NCBI GenBank assembly: GCA_963576735.1
Contig: OY755190.1
Coordinates: 2,473,695-2,537,694, forward strand
Reading direction: 5' to 3'
DNA length: 64,000 nucleotides
Source of the DNA: Bedellia somnulentella
Taxonomy: Eukaryota; Arthropoda; Insecta; Lepidoptera; Bedelliidae
The position numbers and the translations under genes are program-made. Position 1 is the stretch's first letter. Each line of letters begins with the position of its first letter. Under the pieces are notes generated by a model. The model did no database searches, had not been told where the DNA came from, and was given only the letters and a program-made list of their open reading frames with translations. Of the stretch, positions 51,838 through 62,682 are shown one piece after another.

Positions 51838-52809
51838 ATACTAGTGGATCGTCCCAGCTTCGCACGGGTAGCGTTGTTTTTTTAAATATCTGAGGTTTCT
51901 TTCTTCAGTCCCTGCTTAAGCATTGTGAAATTCAGCGCAATGTTTTCAATATATTTAATTTATAGCACTCCCTAAACAGTGTAGTTTGGTGATTTTGAAT
52001 GCGCTTTAATGAACGGTTCAGTATTTCCATTAAATAGCAAATTTTAGAATAAAACGCTATGAAATATATATAACAATCTGAAAAATAAATCATTACGTGA
52101 TGTAGGATGCAACTACTGGCGCCACCTAATATGTTATATATAAATTAATAAAGATTTGGTTTTTGGTCACGGGCGCGATGGCTTTTTTTATGTATAATTT
52201 CGGTGTTTGTCTACCGATTTCTATGATTCTTTTTTTATTGAATAGGTAATAATGTTACCTTTTTTAAATTAGGGATAAGTGAGAGGTTTACAAACGTAAG
52301 AGTAAACAAATATAATCAGAATGTTCCGAACTGCTAAGCTATCAGGAATTACACGTGTTATTGTGAGTCAACCGTAAAAGATAGACATAAACTGTTGGGG
52401 ATTTTTTTTTAGATAATTTTATGCAGAATTTTTCCGTCATACATGATTTCTATGTAAGTTTAACCATTAAGGCTGCACACGCGAAAGAAGCTTAAAAAAT
52501 GGAGTAACTTCTCCCGTTTTCCCAAAATTTCCCAAAATTCCCCTTTACTACTCTGCTGGAAAGTATACAAAAACCTGCGCGGGAGTATGAAGAATAATTG
52601 TACCAACTTTCGTTAGAATCCGTCGAGTAGTTTTTGTTTCCATAAGGAACATACAAACCGACAGACAGACAGACAGACAGACAGACAAAAATTTTACTGA
52701 TTGCATTTTTGGCATCAGTATCGATCCCTAATCATCACCTGATAGTTATTTTGAAAATATATTTCATGTACAGAATTGACCTCTCTACAGATTTATTATA
52801 AGTATAGAT
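51838..52809 (+). repeat. About 970-bp interspersed repeat with (GACA)n, inverted partner of 11651-12601
   Basis: Starts ACTAGTGGATCGTCCCAGC, carries (CAGA)n at about 52660-52686 and ends TTATTATAAGTATAGATA. It matches the copy in BRAP intron 4 along its full length in reverse orientation. Confidence 0.75.
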
Positions 52810-53816
52810 AACCGAACATAATTAAATGTAATAATGAGCATATGATGTCTTAGCTTTAATTTGTTAGGTAATAAGAAATGAGTGTTACTTTACTAATAAC
52901 AGTGTGACTATCACTGCTGTGATTGGGACAGCTCTTATGGCCCATAATTGGGACAAAGAGCGCAACAGATATCTTCCTACTTCTAAATTTGTCCAGCGAA
53001 CATATTAACACTAAGATAAATCACAAGAAAATATAGAATACAAAATATAATATGTAAATTATACATTTTTCAAGTGTATTTCTCTATCCTTACAAGAAGC
53101 ATCAAAAATGCTGAAATATATTTACACGCCAACATGCCATGTTCTATTGTTCATTGGTCTATTGTAAACGATGAGCGTAAGTATTAAGGTCAATTTTTTA
53201 TTGATGACTTGTAAATTTATAGACCTCACTAAGCAGGAAGATTTGGAACAATCCACATAAATTTCAATGGCTTTAACTGAATCACTGTTAAAACAATCTG
53301 CAGTCTTAATTAATACAATACAATTCTACTAGGTAATTGTTTATTGCTTAATTTTATTTCTCATGTATTCATTGTATGAATGAACCGTTCGTTACTTTAA
53401 CGTAGATAACCCTAATTGAACTACTACTAAATCATTCATTCAACTATTATCCTAGATCCTTAATTACTCATTCAGTCATTTGATTCATTCACAACTTTTG
53501 ATACTAATGGATACGTAATACTATATTTTACCGAAGCCCATGATTGTAATTGTAAAGAAATATTGTATATATTAATCTGTACTTAAAATATGCTAATACA
53601 TAATGCAATAGCAATAAATGGAACATTAGAGTTTATTGATAATTTGGAGTTTTATATATCTTTTTTATTTGTCTTGTTTATTCTATAATTCTAAGGCAGT
53701 TGTGTTGTGACAGCATATTGAATTAGTACGCTACATATTGGATAAGGCATCATTTTTATTATTTTCTAAGATTTTGTAGGATTTTTATTTTCACAATTTT
53801 TCAAATGATATGTATT
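52810..53816. other. Intergenic AT-rich DNA
   Basis: No coding segment or repeat that I recognise, apart from the 8-bp hAT target duplication TATGTATT at 53809-53816. Confidence 0.5.
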
Positions 53817-54066
53817 CAGTGGCGGATTTGCCCTAAGGCCCAGTAGGCCCGGGCCTAGGGCGGCCAGGTATTAAGGGCGGCAAATCGTGCCAAGATAAAT
53901 CACTCGTGATAACAAGATTAACAAGAAAGAAGGAACTCAAATGCAAAGTATCGTAATATGTAAAAGGATTGCGTACCGTAGGATTGAAATTTTCCTAAAT
54001 TACAATTTTTACGTATCAAAAGTATAAATAATTTCGTACATCGTATCGTAGGTACATATAAAATAG

Positions 54067-54552
54067 TGTTACGTACCGGGTTCTTAATTTGATAAATACC
54101 AGTCACACTTTCGTGCAATAAGGTGTAATTATATTTATTGACCAATAACGCACTTTACACAACACAACAAACACTATCGATAATTAACTATCGATACTCG
54201 CACTAATTAACAACACTAATTTACTCCGTTATAGTAACACTGTCCACACCGTTAAGCTTATTTCCGTAATCCGTATATCACTGCACTGTCGTATTTAATT
54301 TCTTCGCTCTAGTATTTCGCTTGTTCTCGCTTTAGTTCTTCGCACTCGAATAACTCCGTAGCACGCGTCGCTCTTTATATATGCCAAATCTCAAATACGC
54401 GAATATTACAGAAAGTTCTAGTACCACATTCTCGAAAAGTCGATATTCGAGAAACATCTAGTAATTCCTTTACTTATTAGAATACTAGTAACGCCATCTG
54501 TTATCTAGTAGTGGCAAATCCTATCTCCTACTTGCGAACAGATGTCGTAACA
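54067..54552 (-). repeat. 3' LTR of the Gypsy element
   Basis: 486 bp, TG to CA. A purine-rich tract (AAGGAGGGGGTAA on the minus strand, 54553-54566) adjoins it, where plus-strand synthesis would start. Confidence 0.95.
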
Positions 54553-54568
54553 TTACCCCCTCCTTACA

Positions 54569-57500
54569 TTAATACTCGTCCCGAGTATTATTGCTTCCAT
54601 GGTACTTCGCAAGTCGATCGATGTGAACTATTTTCCAAGCCCCTCTAGGTTGGCGTTGAATTCTGTACGTTACATCGTTTATTCTAGTGACCACCTTGTA
54701 CGGTCCTTCCCACCTATTTTGTAACTTAGGGGACTTCCCTTTCTGGCGAGTTGGATTGTGTAACCAGACGAGCATACCCTCTTCGAAACGCGGCGTGTTA
54801 GCTTTACGGTCATATCTGGTTTTCATCTTTTCACTAGCATGTAAACCATTTTCACGCACTAGGGAATGTACATCTTGCATTCTTTCCCTCAAATCGCTTA
54901 CATATTCAGTTACACTCTGCGGCTCATCTGGTGACCCTCCTGTCAACAAATCTACAGGCAATCGTAGCTCTCTTCCGAAATTGACGAAAGCAGGTGTTTC
55001 CTTCGAGCTTTCGTGAACAGCTGACCGGTAAGACAGTAAAAATAATGGAATGTGTTTGTCCCAGTCCTTCTGATGTTTTTCAACCATCTTCGCCAACTGT
55101 CTCTCCAGTGTTTGGTTGAACCTCTCCACCATTCCATCTGACTGAGGATGATATGGCGTCGTCCTGGTTTTATGCATTCCAAGTAGTTTGCACACCTCTT
55201 GAAATACTTGTGACTCAAAATTTCTTCCCTGGTCAGAGTGTATCTCCAGGGGCACGCCAAATCGACAGATCACTTCCTCAACCAGTTTTGTAGCCACAGT
55301 TATTGCTTCTTGATTGGGTATGGCAAACACTTCAGGCCACTTAGTGAAGTAATCCATCACCACCATGAAATATTTATTTCCGGACTCTGATTGTGGAAAC
55401 GGTCCAGCCACATCAACGGCAATCCTCTCCCAGGGAGCTCCCACATTGTACAACCGTAATCCCCCTCTACTCCGGGTCTGCGGACCTTTCACCGCGGCAC
55501 ACGTTGTACATTTCCGGCACCAGTCCTGTACGTCGTCCCTACAATGAAGCCAGTAAAACTTCGCACGAACCTTCTGCAACGTACGATTTACCCCAAGATG
55601 CCCGCCCGAAACACCGTCATGTGTTTCCCGCAGTACATCTTTAACCTTGGCTCTGGGCACGACCAATTGTAGGTGCTCTTCTTTACCGTTGGGTTTCTCC
55701 CACCTCCGGTACAGTAGACCATTGATCAGAACCAGGCTGTTCCATTGCGCCCAGTAAGCTTTCGTACTCACTCCTGTGGACGCTACTTCACTCCAAGCCG
55801 GTTGATCGTGTTTTTCCTTCTTCCATTTCATGATGGGTCTGAGGTTCTCATCTTCTTCTTGGGCCTTCTGCATAGCTTCTGTTTCCCATCCATCCAATGG
55901 ACAAATTCGAGTCACTTTCACGACCTCCTCCTTCGACTCTTGCTTCCTACAATGTTTACAGTCTTCCGGACACGGTCTACGTGAAAGCGCGTCTGCATTG
56001 CCATGAGATTTACCACTACGGTGCTCGATAGAAAAGTCATACTCTTGTAGCTGTTCGATCCATCGAGCTACCTGTCCTTCCGGGTTTTTGAACTGGAGAA
56101 GCCATTTCAGTGCAGCATGATCAGTTCGAAGCTTGAACGGTCTCCCAATCAAATACTTGTAAAAATGCTGTAAGGTCTTCACTACAGCTAGAAGTTCCTT
56201 TCTCGTGACGCAGTAGTTTCTTTCCGCTTTAGATAGAGACTTGCTGAAATATCCGATCACAACTTCCTTGTCACCTTGGATCTGTGATAACACTCCACCA
56301 ATAGCCATATTACTAGCATCGCTGTCAACGATGTACTGTCCCTCTGGCTGTGGATATCCAAGGATAGGTGTCTCGCAAAGCCTCTTCTTCAGCTCATTGA
56401 AAGATAACTCGCATTCGTCATCCCAAGAGAAGGTTTTCTTATCTTCAGTCAACCGATGCAATGGTTTGGCGATCTCAGAAAACCCTTTTACAAAACGTCG
56501 ATAGTACGAGCAAAGGCCGAGAAAAGCTCGCACGTCCGTTTTGTCCTTTGGCGTCGGCCATTTCTGCACAGCTTCCACCTTTTCCGGATCCGTCTGAATT
56601 CCTTCTCGGCTGATTACGTGTCCTAAATAGTTCACTGAAGTTCTAAACAGCCGGCACTTCTTCGGATTCAGTTTCAGGTTGGCTCCACGAATTTTCTGAA
56701 AGACTTGTTCCAGGTTCTTGAGATGGTCTTGGAAGCTTTTGCCTATTATGACCACGTCGTCGAGGTACACCAGGCAAGCCTCGCCAACCAATCCCGCCAA
56801 CGCACACTCCATAAGCCTTTCAAAAGTAGCTGGCGCGTTGCAGAGACCGAAAGGCATGACGTTAAACTGCCACAAACCCTTTCCAGTTGAAAACGCAGTC
56901 TTCTCTTTATCAGTCGGATGTATTTCCACCTGCCAGTAGCCTGACTTGCAGTCCAGGGTTGAAAACCACTTCATGCCACTCAAAGTATCCAGAGTGTCAT
57001 CTATTCTTGGCAAAGGATAGCTGTCCTTCTTTGTCACGTTGTTCAGTTGCCTGTAGTCAACACAAAACCGTGTGCTTCCATCTTTCTTCTTAACAAGAAC
57101 CACTGGAGAACACCACGGACTGGAGGACGGACTAATGACCTTCTTCTTTTTCATGTCTTCGAGCAATTCTTCAACTTCTTTCTCCTTAGCGATTGGGATT
57201 CTCCTTGCTCTCTGTCTAATAGGTCTTTCGTCCCCTGTATCAATTCTGTGTTGCACTAAAGATGTTCTGCCTAAGTCCCCTTCTGCATTTGAGAAGATGT
57301 CAGCATATTTCACCAGCAACTGTTTAACCTTGATCCTCTCCAAGTAAGATAAGTCATCCTGGATCTCACTTAACAAGTCAGTTACAGTTGAATTATCGAC
57401 TTTCACTTTGACTTTCCCATTTGGAGAATGACAGCTCCTCATCCAGACTACTTCTTCACACTGACCAACTACTTCACCCCGCTTAAGCTGTACATCTTCT

Positions 57501-58255
57501 TGGTCAAGGTTGACTACCTTCACTATTGCCGTCTTGTTGCTTGTAACCAAAGTTCTTGCTGTCAGAAATTTCCTTGGCCCGTTCTTCCCTGTCTCTTCAA
57601 TCAACACACAACGATGCCTCTTCTTCTCGCTGTCTACAGGTAACATCACCGGAACCAACTTCTGAGAACGCGCAGGAATATTGATGGTTTTCAAGCATGT
57701 CACTTCACCGACGGGACCACCCAGTATAAAGATTTCTTCCTGGCCACACTTGAAAATTCCTCTCGTTATGTCAATCCGGCAGTTATATTTCTTCATAAAG
57801 TCCAGTCCTAGTATGCATTCATCCATTATCTCAGCCACAATGACTTGATGAGTATACGACGTCTCGCCAACCATCATCCTGACTGAGAGTTCACCAAGGA
57901 CAGGTATTCGCTGGCCAGAGGCGGAGAGTAGCCGACACTTAGTATCTCTGCTATACTTGATATTCGCTGCTTTCACCAGTGCCGGATTGATCACCGTTCT
58001 AGACGCTCCAGTATCAAGGGTCATCTTACAGTCTTGATCATTGACACAGCCCAATATCACCAAACTGTTCCCGTTACAGGCTTGTGAGATGGTCATTGTC
58101 AGGGCTTTCTCCTCTCCAACCAGCACCTGCCCCCCGGTCCTGGCTAATGCTCGTTTCCCTGGACGTTTGCGGCAGAAGCCTCTGCCTGCCTCTTTTCTTC
58201 CTTCCTCAGCGGGCAACTTAATCTCAAATGGCCCCTTTTCCCGCAGCCATAACAA
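54569..58255 (-). CDS. pol: Gypsy pol polyprotein (protease, RT, RNase H, integrase)
   Basis: An open frame of 1228 codons, expressed by frameshifting from gag rather than from its own start; the first about 30 residues overlap gag. Domains: retropepsin DTGA at residue 81; reverse transcriptase with CVDYRQLNN at 398 and the catalytic YLDD at 497-500; RNase H from about 640 (IVDSDAS); integrase with an HHCC zinc-binding region (H879, H886, C916, C919) and a DDE triad D948, D1008, E1044 (DD35E). A GPY-like C-terminal module (LQNRWEGPYKVV) follows, and there is no chromodomain. All catalytic residues that I can identify are intact. Within Ty3/Gypsy I cannot fix the clade. Confidence 0.95.
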   Translation of the reverse strand: MLWLREKGPFEIKLPAEEGRKEAGRGFCRKRPGKRALARTGGQVLVGEEKALTMTISQACNGNSLVILGCVNDQDCKMTLDTGASRTVINPALVKAANIKYSRDTKCRLLSASGQRIPVLGELSVRMMVGETSYTHQVIVAEIMDECILGLDFMKKYNCRIDITRGIFKCGQEEIFILGGPVGEVTCLKTINIPARSQKLVPVMLPVDSEKKRHRCVLIEETGKNGPRKFLTARTLVTSNKTAIVKVVNLDQEDVQLKRGEVVGQCEEVVWMRSCHSPNGKVKVKVDNSTVTDLLSEIQDDLSYLERIKVKQLLVKYADIFSNAEGDLGRTSLVQHRIDTGDERPIRQRARRIPIAKEKEVEELLEDMKKKKVISPSSSPWCSPVVLVKKKDGSTRFCVDYRQLNNVTKKDSYPLPRIDDTLDTLSGMKWFSTLDCKSGYWQVEIHPTDKEKTAFSTGKGLWQFNVMPFGLCNAPATFERLMECALAGLVGEACLVYLDDVVIIGKSFQDHLKNLEQVFQKIRGANLKLNPKKCRLFRTSVNYLGHVISREGIQTDPEKVEAVQKWPTPKDKTDVRAFLGLCSYYRRFVKGFSEIAKPLHRLTEDKKTFSWDDECELSFNELKKRLCETPILGYPQPEGQYIVDSDASNMAIGGVLSQIQGDKEVVIGYFSKSLSKAERNYCVTRKELLAVVKTLQHFYKYLIGRPFKLRTDHAALKWLLQFKNPEGQVARWIEQLQEYDFSIEHRSGKSHGNADALSRRPCPEDCKHCRKQESKEEVVKVTRICPLDGWETEAMQKAQEEDENLRPIMKWKKEKHDQPAWSEVASTGVSTKAYWAQWNSLVLINGLLYRRWEKPNGKEEHLQLVVPRAKVKDVLRETHDGVSGGHLGVNRTLQKVRAKFYWLHCRDDVQDWCRKCTTCAAVKGPQTRSRGGLRLYNVGAPWERIAVDVAGPFPQSESGNKYFMVVMDYFTKWPEVFAIPNQEAITVATKLVEEVICRFGVPLEIHSDQGRNFESQVFQEVCKLLGMHKTRTTPYHPQSDGMVERFNQTLERQLAKMVEKHQKDWDKHIPLFLLSYRSAVHESSKETPAFVNFGRELRLPVDLLTGGSPDEPQSVTEYVSDLRERMQDVHSLVRENGLHASEKMKTRYDRKANTPRFEEGMLVWLHNPTRQKGKSPKLQNRWEGPYKVVTRINDVTYRIQRQPRGAWKIVHIDRLAKYHGSNNTRDEY

Positions 58256-59418
58256 ATCGGTCCAGTACTCCTTCCGACGGGTGCTTTAATGACCTTGACG
58301 TCCTCATTTGCTTCCGCAATCTCACGAAGTCGATGAGTTTGGCGCGTATCCTGGCGGCAAGCTTCAACTTCTAGAGCGTTCGCCAAGGCATCCTTGAGAG
58401 ACGTGTGGTGTTGAAGTCTCACCGCTGTTCTCACTTCGATATCTCTGATGCCGTCGACGAATGCTTGCACCAGGTTCATTTCCACCGTCTTCGGATCTAC
58501 ACTGGGATAGGCCTTGCGGACGAGCTTCTCGATTTCAAGGGCCCACTGCTGAAGTCCCTCTCCAGAACGCTGGACCCTATCACGCAGCTGAGCGCGGAAC
58601 ACGTGCTCCAGGTGTCGCTCTCCATAGCGAGACTCCAACGCATCCAGCAGGTCCTTGAAACCACCACTCGGAGTCGGCAGCGCCTCTATTACTGACAGTG
58701 CTTGACCTCGGAGCGCCACCGTCAGTGCAGTCAAACACTGTTCATCAGTCCAACCATTGGCAGCCGCAACAGTCTGGAACTGATGTCTATACGCCGACCA
58801 GGATGTTGTTCCGTCGTAGGGAGGAACCTTCACACGAGGACCATGGACAGCTACTACATTCTCACCGGAGACAACCTTGACCGGTCGTGATTCAAGCTGC
58901 AGAACCCTTTTCTCCATTCCGCGGAAGTCGGTCTTCATGTCATCGATATCTTTCTCAATAGTGGTTACCTGCTCCTTCATCTGCTCTACGTCTTTTTCCA
59001 CAGTAACCACCCGACCACTGACTTCATTGACCGCAGTGAGAACTTGTGAGAACTTAGTTTGCTGTTCCTCGCGCAACTCACGAACTTCTTGTTTCACAAC
59101 ACCCTGTACCTCCGAATGTATGTTTTTTTTAACATCCTGTACCTCCGAATGTATGTTTTTCACAACATCCTGTATGCTTTGTTGTGCTTCACGCATGCTT
59201 TGAAACATTTCAACTATCATCGTCAAGTCAGTATTAGTTGCGGCCGCCGGCGCCGTTGATGTAGACGGCGCGTTAGTCACCGCGGACGTCTCCTCTGGAA
59301 TGTCACTCCGAGGGTTCGTGACCGATGACCTCATTTCCGACAGCTGTTCACCCTCTGCGGCTTTCTGAGCGCGTGTCTTCACACCCTCTCTTCCGTCTTC
59401 CTTCGGCATAACTGGCAT
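58144..59418 (-). CDS. gag: Gypsy gag protein
   Basis: 424 residues from the Met at 59418, the first Met after the primer-binding site. It makes up the particle shell. The N-terminal third is a long coiled coil with a tandem repeat (MREAQQSIQDVVKNIHSEVQ, then another KNIHSEVQ). The middle has the capsid-like segment VPPYDGTTSWSAYRHQF and ESRYGERHLEHVFRAQLRDR. One CCHC zinc knuckle CYGCGKRGHLRLSC (C-X2-C-X4-H-X4-C) lies near the end. The stop is TAG at 58144-58146. Pol is in the -1 frame relative to gag. Confidence 0.93.
   Translation of the reverse strand: MPVMPKEDGREGVKTRAQKAAEGEQLSEMRSSVTNPRSDIPEETSAVTNAPSTSTAPAAATNTDLTMIVEMFQSMREAQQSIQDVVKNIHSEVQDVKKNIHSEVQGVVKQEVRELREEQQTKFSQVLTAVNEVSGRVVTVEKDVEQMKEQVTTIEKDIDDMKTDFRGMEKRVLQLESRPVKVVSGENVVAVHGPRVKVPPYDGTTSWSAYRHQFQTVAAANGWTDEQCLTALTVALRGQALSVIEALPTPSGGFKDLLDALESRYGERHLEHVFRAQLRDRVQRSGEGLQQWALEIEKLVRKAYPSVDPKTVEMNLVQAFVDGIRDIEVRTAVRLQHHTSLKDALANALEVEACRQDTRQTHRLREIAEANEDVKVIKAPVGRSTGPICYGCGKRGHLRLSCPLRKEEKRQAEASAANVQGNEH
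58153..58159 (-). promoter_or_regulatory. -1 ribosomal frameshift heptamer
   Basis: On the minus strand G GGA AAC in the gag frame, the canonical X XXY YYZ form, two codons before the gag stop. Slipping back one base moves straight into the pol frame. Confidence 0.75.
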
Positions 59419-59424
59419 CTTCAA

Positions 59425-59442
59425 ATCCCACTTCTGACACCA
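59425..59442 (-). other. Primer-binding site, tRNA-Leu-like
   Basis: TGGTGTCAGAAGTGGGAT starts two bases after the 5' LTR. Its complement is the 3' end of a tRNA with acceptor TTCTGACA plus CCA, which fits tRNA-Leu. Confidence 0.7.
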
Positions 59443-59444
59443 AT

Positions 59445-59930
59445 TGTTACGTACCGGGTTCTTAATTTGATAAATACCAGTCACACTTTCGTGCAATAAG
59501 GTGTAATTATATTTATTGACCAATAACGCACTTTACACAACACAACAAACACTATCGATAATTAACTATCGATACTCGCACTAATTAACAACACTAATTT
59601 ACTCCGTTATAGTAACACTGTCCACACCGTTAAGCTTATTTCCGTAATCCGTATATCACTGCACTGTCGTATTTAATTTCTTCGCTCTAGTATTTCGCTT
59701 GTTCTCGCTTTAGTTCTTCGCACTCGAATAACTCCGTAGCACGCGTCGCTCTTTATATATGCCAAATCTCAAATACGCGAATATTACAGAAAGTTCTAGT
59801 ACCACATTCTCGAAAAGTCGATATTCGAGAAACATCTAGTAATTCCTTTACTTATTAGAATACTAGTAACGCCATCTGTTATCTAGTAGTGGCAAATCCT
59901 ATCTCCTACTTGCGAACAGATGTCGTAACA
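59445..59930 (-). repeat. 5' LTR of the Gypsy element
   Basis: 486 bp, TG to CA, apparently identical to 54067-54552. It carries TATATAAAGAGCGACGCG on the minus strand, a likely TATA box for the element's transcript. Confidence 0.95.
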
Positions 59931-60141
59931 ATAGTTTGTACTTTAGTTTAAGTAAGTAAAGTGTTCTAGGAAGTATAGGTATCGATTGTTATTCTCGTGT
60001 GTACGGCGTGTAGTCAAGTCCTACCATTCCTATCCTACCATTGAACCAACACTCGACGTTCCAAGTAGTAGCATTGAACCAACACTTGACGTTCCAAGTA
60101 GCTTCAACTGATGATTCTGCAGTGGTTTCAAGTGAAATCAT

Positions 60142-62403
60142 TTGGTCGATGTGGCAAGTATATCAAAAGAACAAGCCGAAGATGTCCGACTAGTACCAGG
60201 AGTGGGAGTGCAGCCCAGTTCTCCGGACAAGGAGCTCAACGAAATCAGCGACGATCCAGCTAAATGGACAATCGACGAGTTCACGCGTGATCACATTTGT
60301 AAGAATGGAGCCAATCAAAACATTCAAAAGATTTTCCTGAGAGTGAGCGCATTTGCAAAGATAAAGTGCGACAGTTGCCGAGACATTTATTCGAACGTCA
60401 GCTTCTAAATGGCGAAAAAGTTCCGCGAAAGTGGCTTATTTATTCCAAAAGTACTGGATGTGTTTATTGTGGTCCTTGTCTACTTTTTAATGGCGGGGAG
60501 AGTCCGTTCGACAAAAAAGAAGGTTTCAATGACTGGAAAAATTCATATCATCGAGTTTCAACTCATGAGAATTCGCCTACTCAGAAATTATCTGTTCTGT
60601 AAATGAAAGAACGAAGTAACGTGTTAGGTGGCATCGACCGCGCATTGACAATGCAATTAGATGAAGAAATAAATTACTGGAAAAACATTCTGAAAAGAGT
60701 AGTTGCATGTGTAATAGCGCTTGCATCACGTGGTTTGCCTTTCAGAGGACACGACGAAAAATTTGGATCCATCCACAATAGAAATTATTCGATGTCCTTA
60801 GAGCTTATCGCTGAATTCGATCCGTTCTTAGCCAAACACATTACACGTTATGGAAATCCAGGCTCAGGATTTACGAGTTATCTTCAACAACGTGCGAAGA
60901 ATTTATTCGACTTATGGGACACAAAGTTTTGAAGACAATTGTAATGGAAATATTAACTGCAAAATATTTTTCTCTGGTCATTGATGCGACACGGGATATA
61001 TTTCACGTAGACCAGCTCACTTATGTAATCAGATATGTACTGCCTAATGGATCACCTGTAAAACGGTTCCTCAAGTTTATTCCAAACACAGGCCACAAAT
61101 CACAACAAATGACAGATGCCGTTACCTCGACTTTAATTGAATTGGGAATTGACATTTCAAACTGCCGCGGGCAATCATATGACAACGCAGCTAACATGTC
61201 AGGCATATACAACGGCCTACAAGCTAAAATAAAGGAAATTTCACCCCTTGCCGACTATGTTCCCTGTTCAGCTTACTCGCTTAATTTAGTAGGTGAATGT
61301 GCAGCTGAAAGCAGCCAAAAGGCTTGTTACTTCTTTTCTCTGCTCCAAGAGTTACACAATTTCTTTGCAGCGTCAACTCAGCGTTGGGAACTCCTTCAAA
61401 CCCATTTCACCGTCAAAAGTCTATCAACGACTCGTTGGTCAGCTCGTGCAGACGCATGTAAAAGTTTACGCGAATCCTGGAATGAAATCCATAAAGCGCT
61501 AGTCACCATCGAAAATGACACACAACAGAAGGGAACCGTTATATGCGAAGCAAGAGGTATTCGTTTGAAACTGGAACGTTTTGAAACGGCTCTCATGGCT
61601 GTTTTTTGGGGGATGTTTACTAGATCGCATTAACGCCACAAGTAGAAAACTTGAGAGTGTGGAAATTGACATTACCATTGTCATAGAACGCTTTAATACA
61701 TTTTGTTGGCGAAACAAGAGAGAATTTTGATGAATTCGAAAATAAAGCCAAAAAATTGTCCTTCGTAGAGGAATATGAAAAAGATGTTCGACGCAATCGA
61801 AAGCGTAAGCTGCTTCCTGGCGAGACAAATACAGGTGAAGAGATACAACAAAAAAATGGCCGTAAAAATTTTAGAATAAATACTTTTTTGGTAGTCATTG
61901 ATACATTATCAGAAGAACTGAAAAGACGCCGGGATGCTTATAAATTACTCAACAATAAATTTTACTTTATTACCAACCTGACGAAACTAAGCATTTCAGA
62001 AGTCGAAGATAAGGCCAAGGAATTGCAAATGATTTATTCTGCTGACTTAGAAGACAACTTTAAAGAAGAATGTCTTCATTTTCTTTCTCACTGCAGCATA
62101 AAAAATGAGGAGCGAAAGAGTGCAGTCAGTCTGTTAAAATGGTTACAAGCCGAAGGTCTTCAAACCATTTACCCAAACGTGGATATTGCTCTTCGTATGT
62201 TGTGTGTACACCCGCCAGCGCAATAGCGCGAAAGATCGTTTTCTTGTTTGCGCTGAGTTAAAAACTATTTACGCACAACAATGACGGAGCAAAGGTTAAA
62301 TGATCTTGCTTTGCTTAACATAGCAGCTGATTTTTTAAGCAAATTGGATTGCGAAGATTTAATTAATGATTTCGCTGCGCTTAAGTGCAGAGGAGTTTTG
62401 TAA
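60142..62403 (+). pseudogene. hAT transposase with TTF-type zinc finger, several frameshifts
   Basis: The gene is broken into at least five frames (60142-60408, 60366-60602, 60603-60932, 60914-61633, 61756-62226, then a tail to TAA at 62401). In order: a TTF-type finger (STGCVYCGPCLLF, GFNDWKNSYHRVSTHENS), then LVIDATRDIFHVDQLTYV, RGQSYDNAANMSG (the second catalytic Asp region typical of this ZMYM/DUF4371-like hAT group), LNLVGECAAES, and a C-terminal dimerisation region ending in VKNYLRTTMTEQRLNDLALL. Stops and frameshifts make it inactive. The 5' end, next to the Gypsy insertion, is unclear. Confidence 0.85.
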
Positions 62404-62682
62404 CACATTGTAAAACATGTATGTCATTAAAAACAAAGCCTAAAACTGATCTTCCCTGAAACTTTGAATAAGACGGTAGCTTTATAAGGTAGCTTTTAGT
62501 AAACCAAATTTATGAATTAATTACAAGTGGAAGTAAAGATTTTTCTTTTCATTAAAAGTGGAAGAAGGAATTCATTACTGACTGATGTATAGTATAGTCT
62601 ATAACGTTGGGGCTGGGAAAAGGGCGGCACATGGCCTGGGGCCTAGAGCGGCTAGGACTGCAAATCCGCCACTGTATGTATT

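Larger units (their letters stand above)
54067..59930 (-). mobile_element. Ty3/Gypsy LTR retrotransposon, apparently complete
   Basis: Two 486-bp LTRs starting TG and ending CA, with the 4-bp duplication ATAG at 54063-54066 and 59931-59934. It runs on the minus strand in the order 5' LTR (59445-59930), primer site, gag, pol, purine tract, 3' LTR. I saw no difference between the LTRs. No envelope gene is present: pol ends 17 bp from the 3' LTR. It is inserted within the left part of the hAT element. Confidence 0.95.
53817..62674 (+). mobile_element. hAT transposon, decayed, split by a Gypsy insertion
   Basis: Ends CAGTGGCGGATTTGCCC and GCAAATCCGCCACTG are inverted, and TATGTATT flanks both sides (53809-53816, 62675-62682), the 8-bp duplication typical of hAT. 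Without the 5.86-kb Gypsy insertion the element is about 3 kb. Its transposase remnant is 60142-62403. Confidence 0.9.

Noticed and set aside
54687..58289. Plus-strand frames across the Gypsy pol
   Set aside because: Antisense shadows of pol, which has all its catalytic motifs on the minus strand.
58405..59259. Plus-strand frames across gag
   Set aside because: Antisense of the gag coding region and its coiled-coil repeats.
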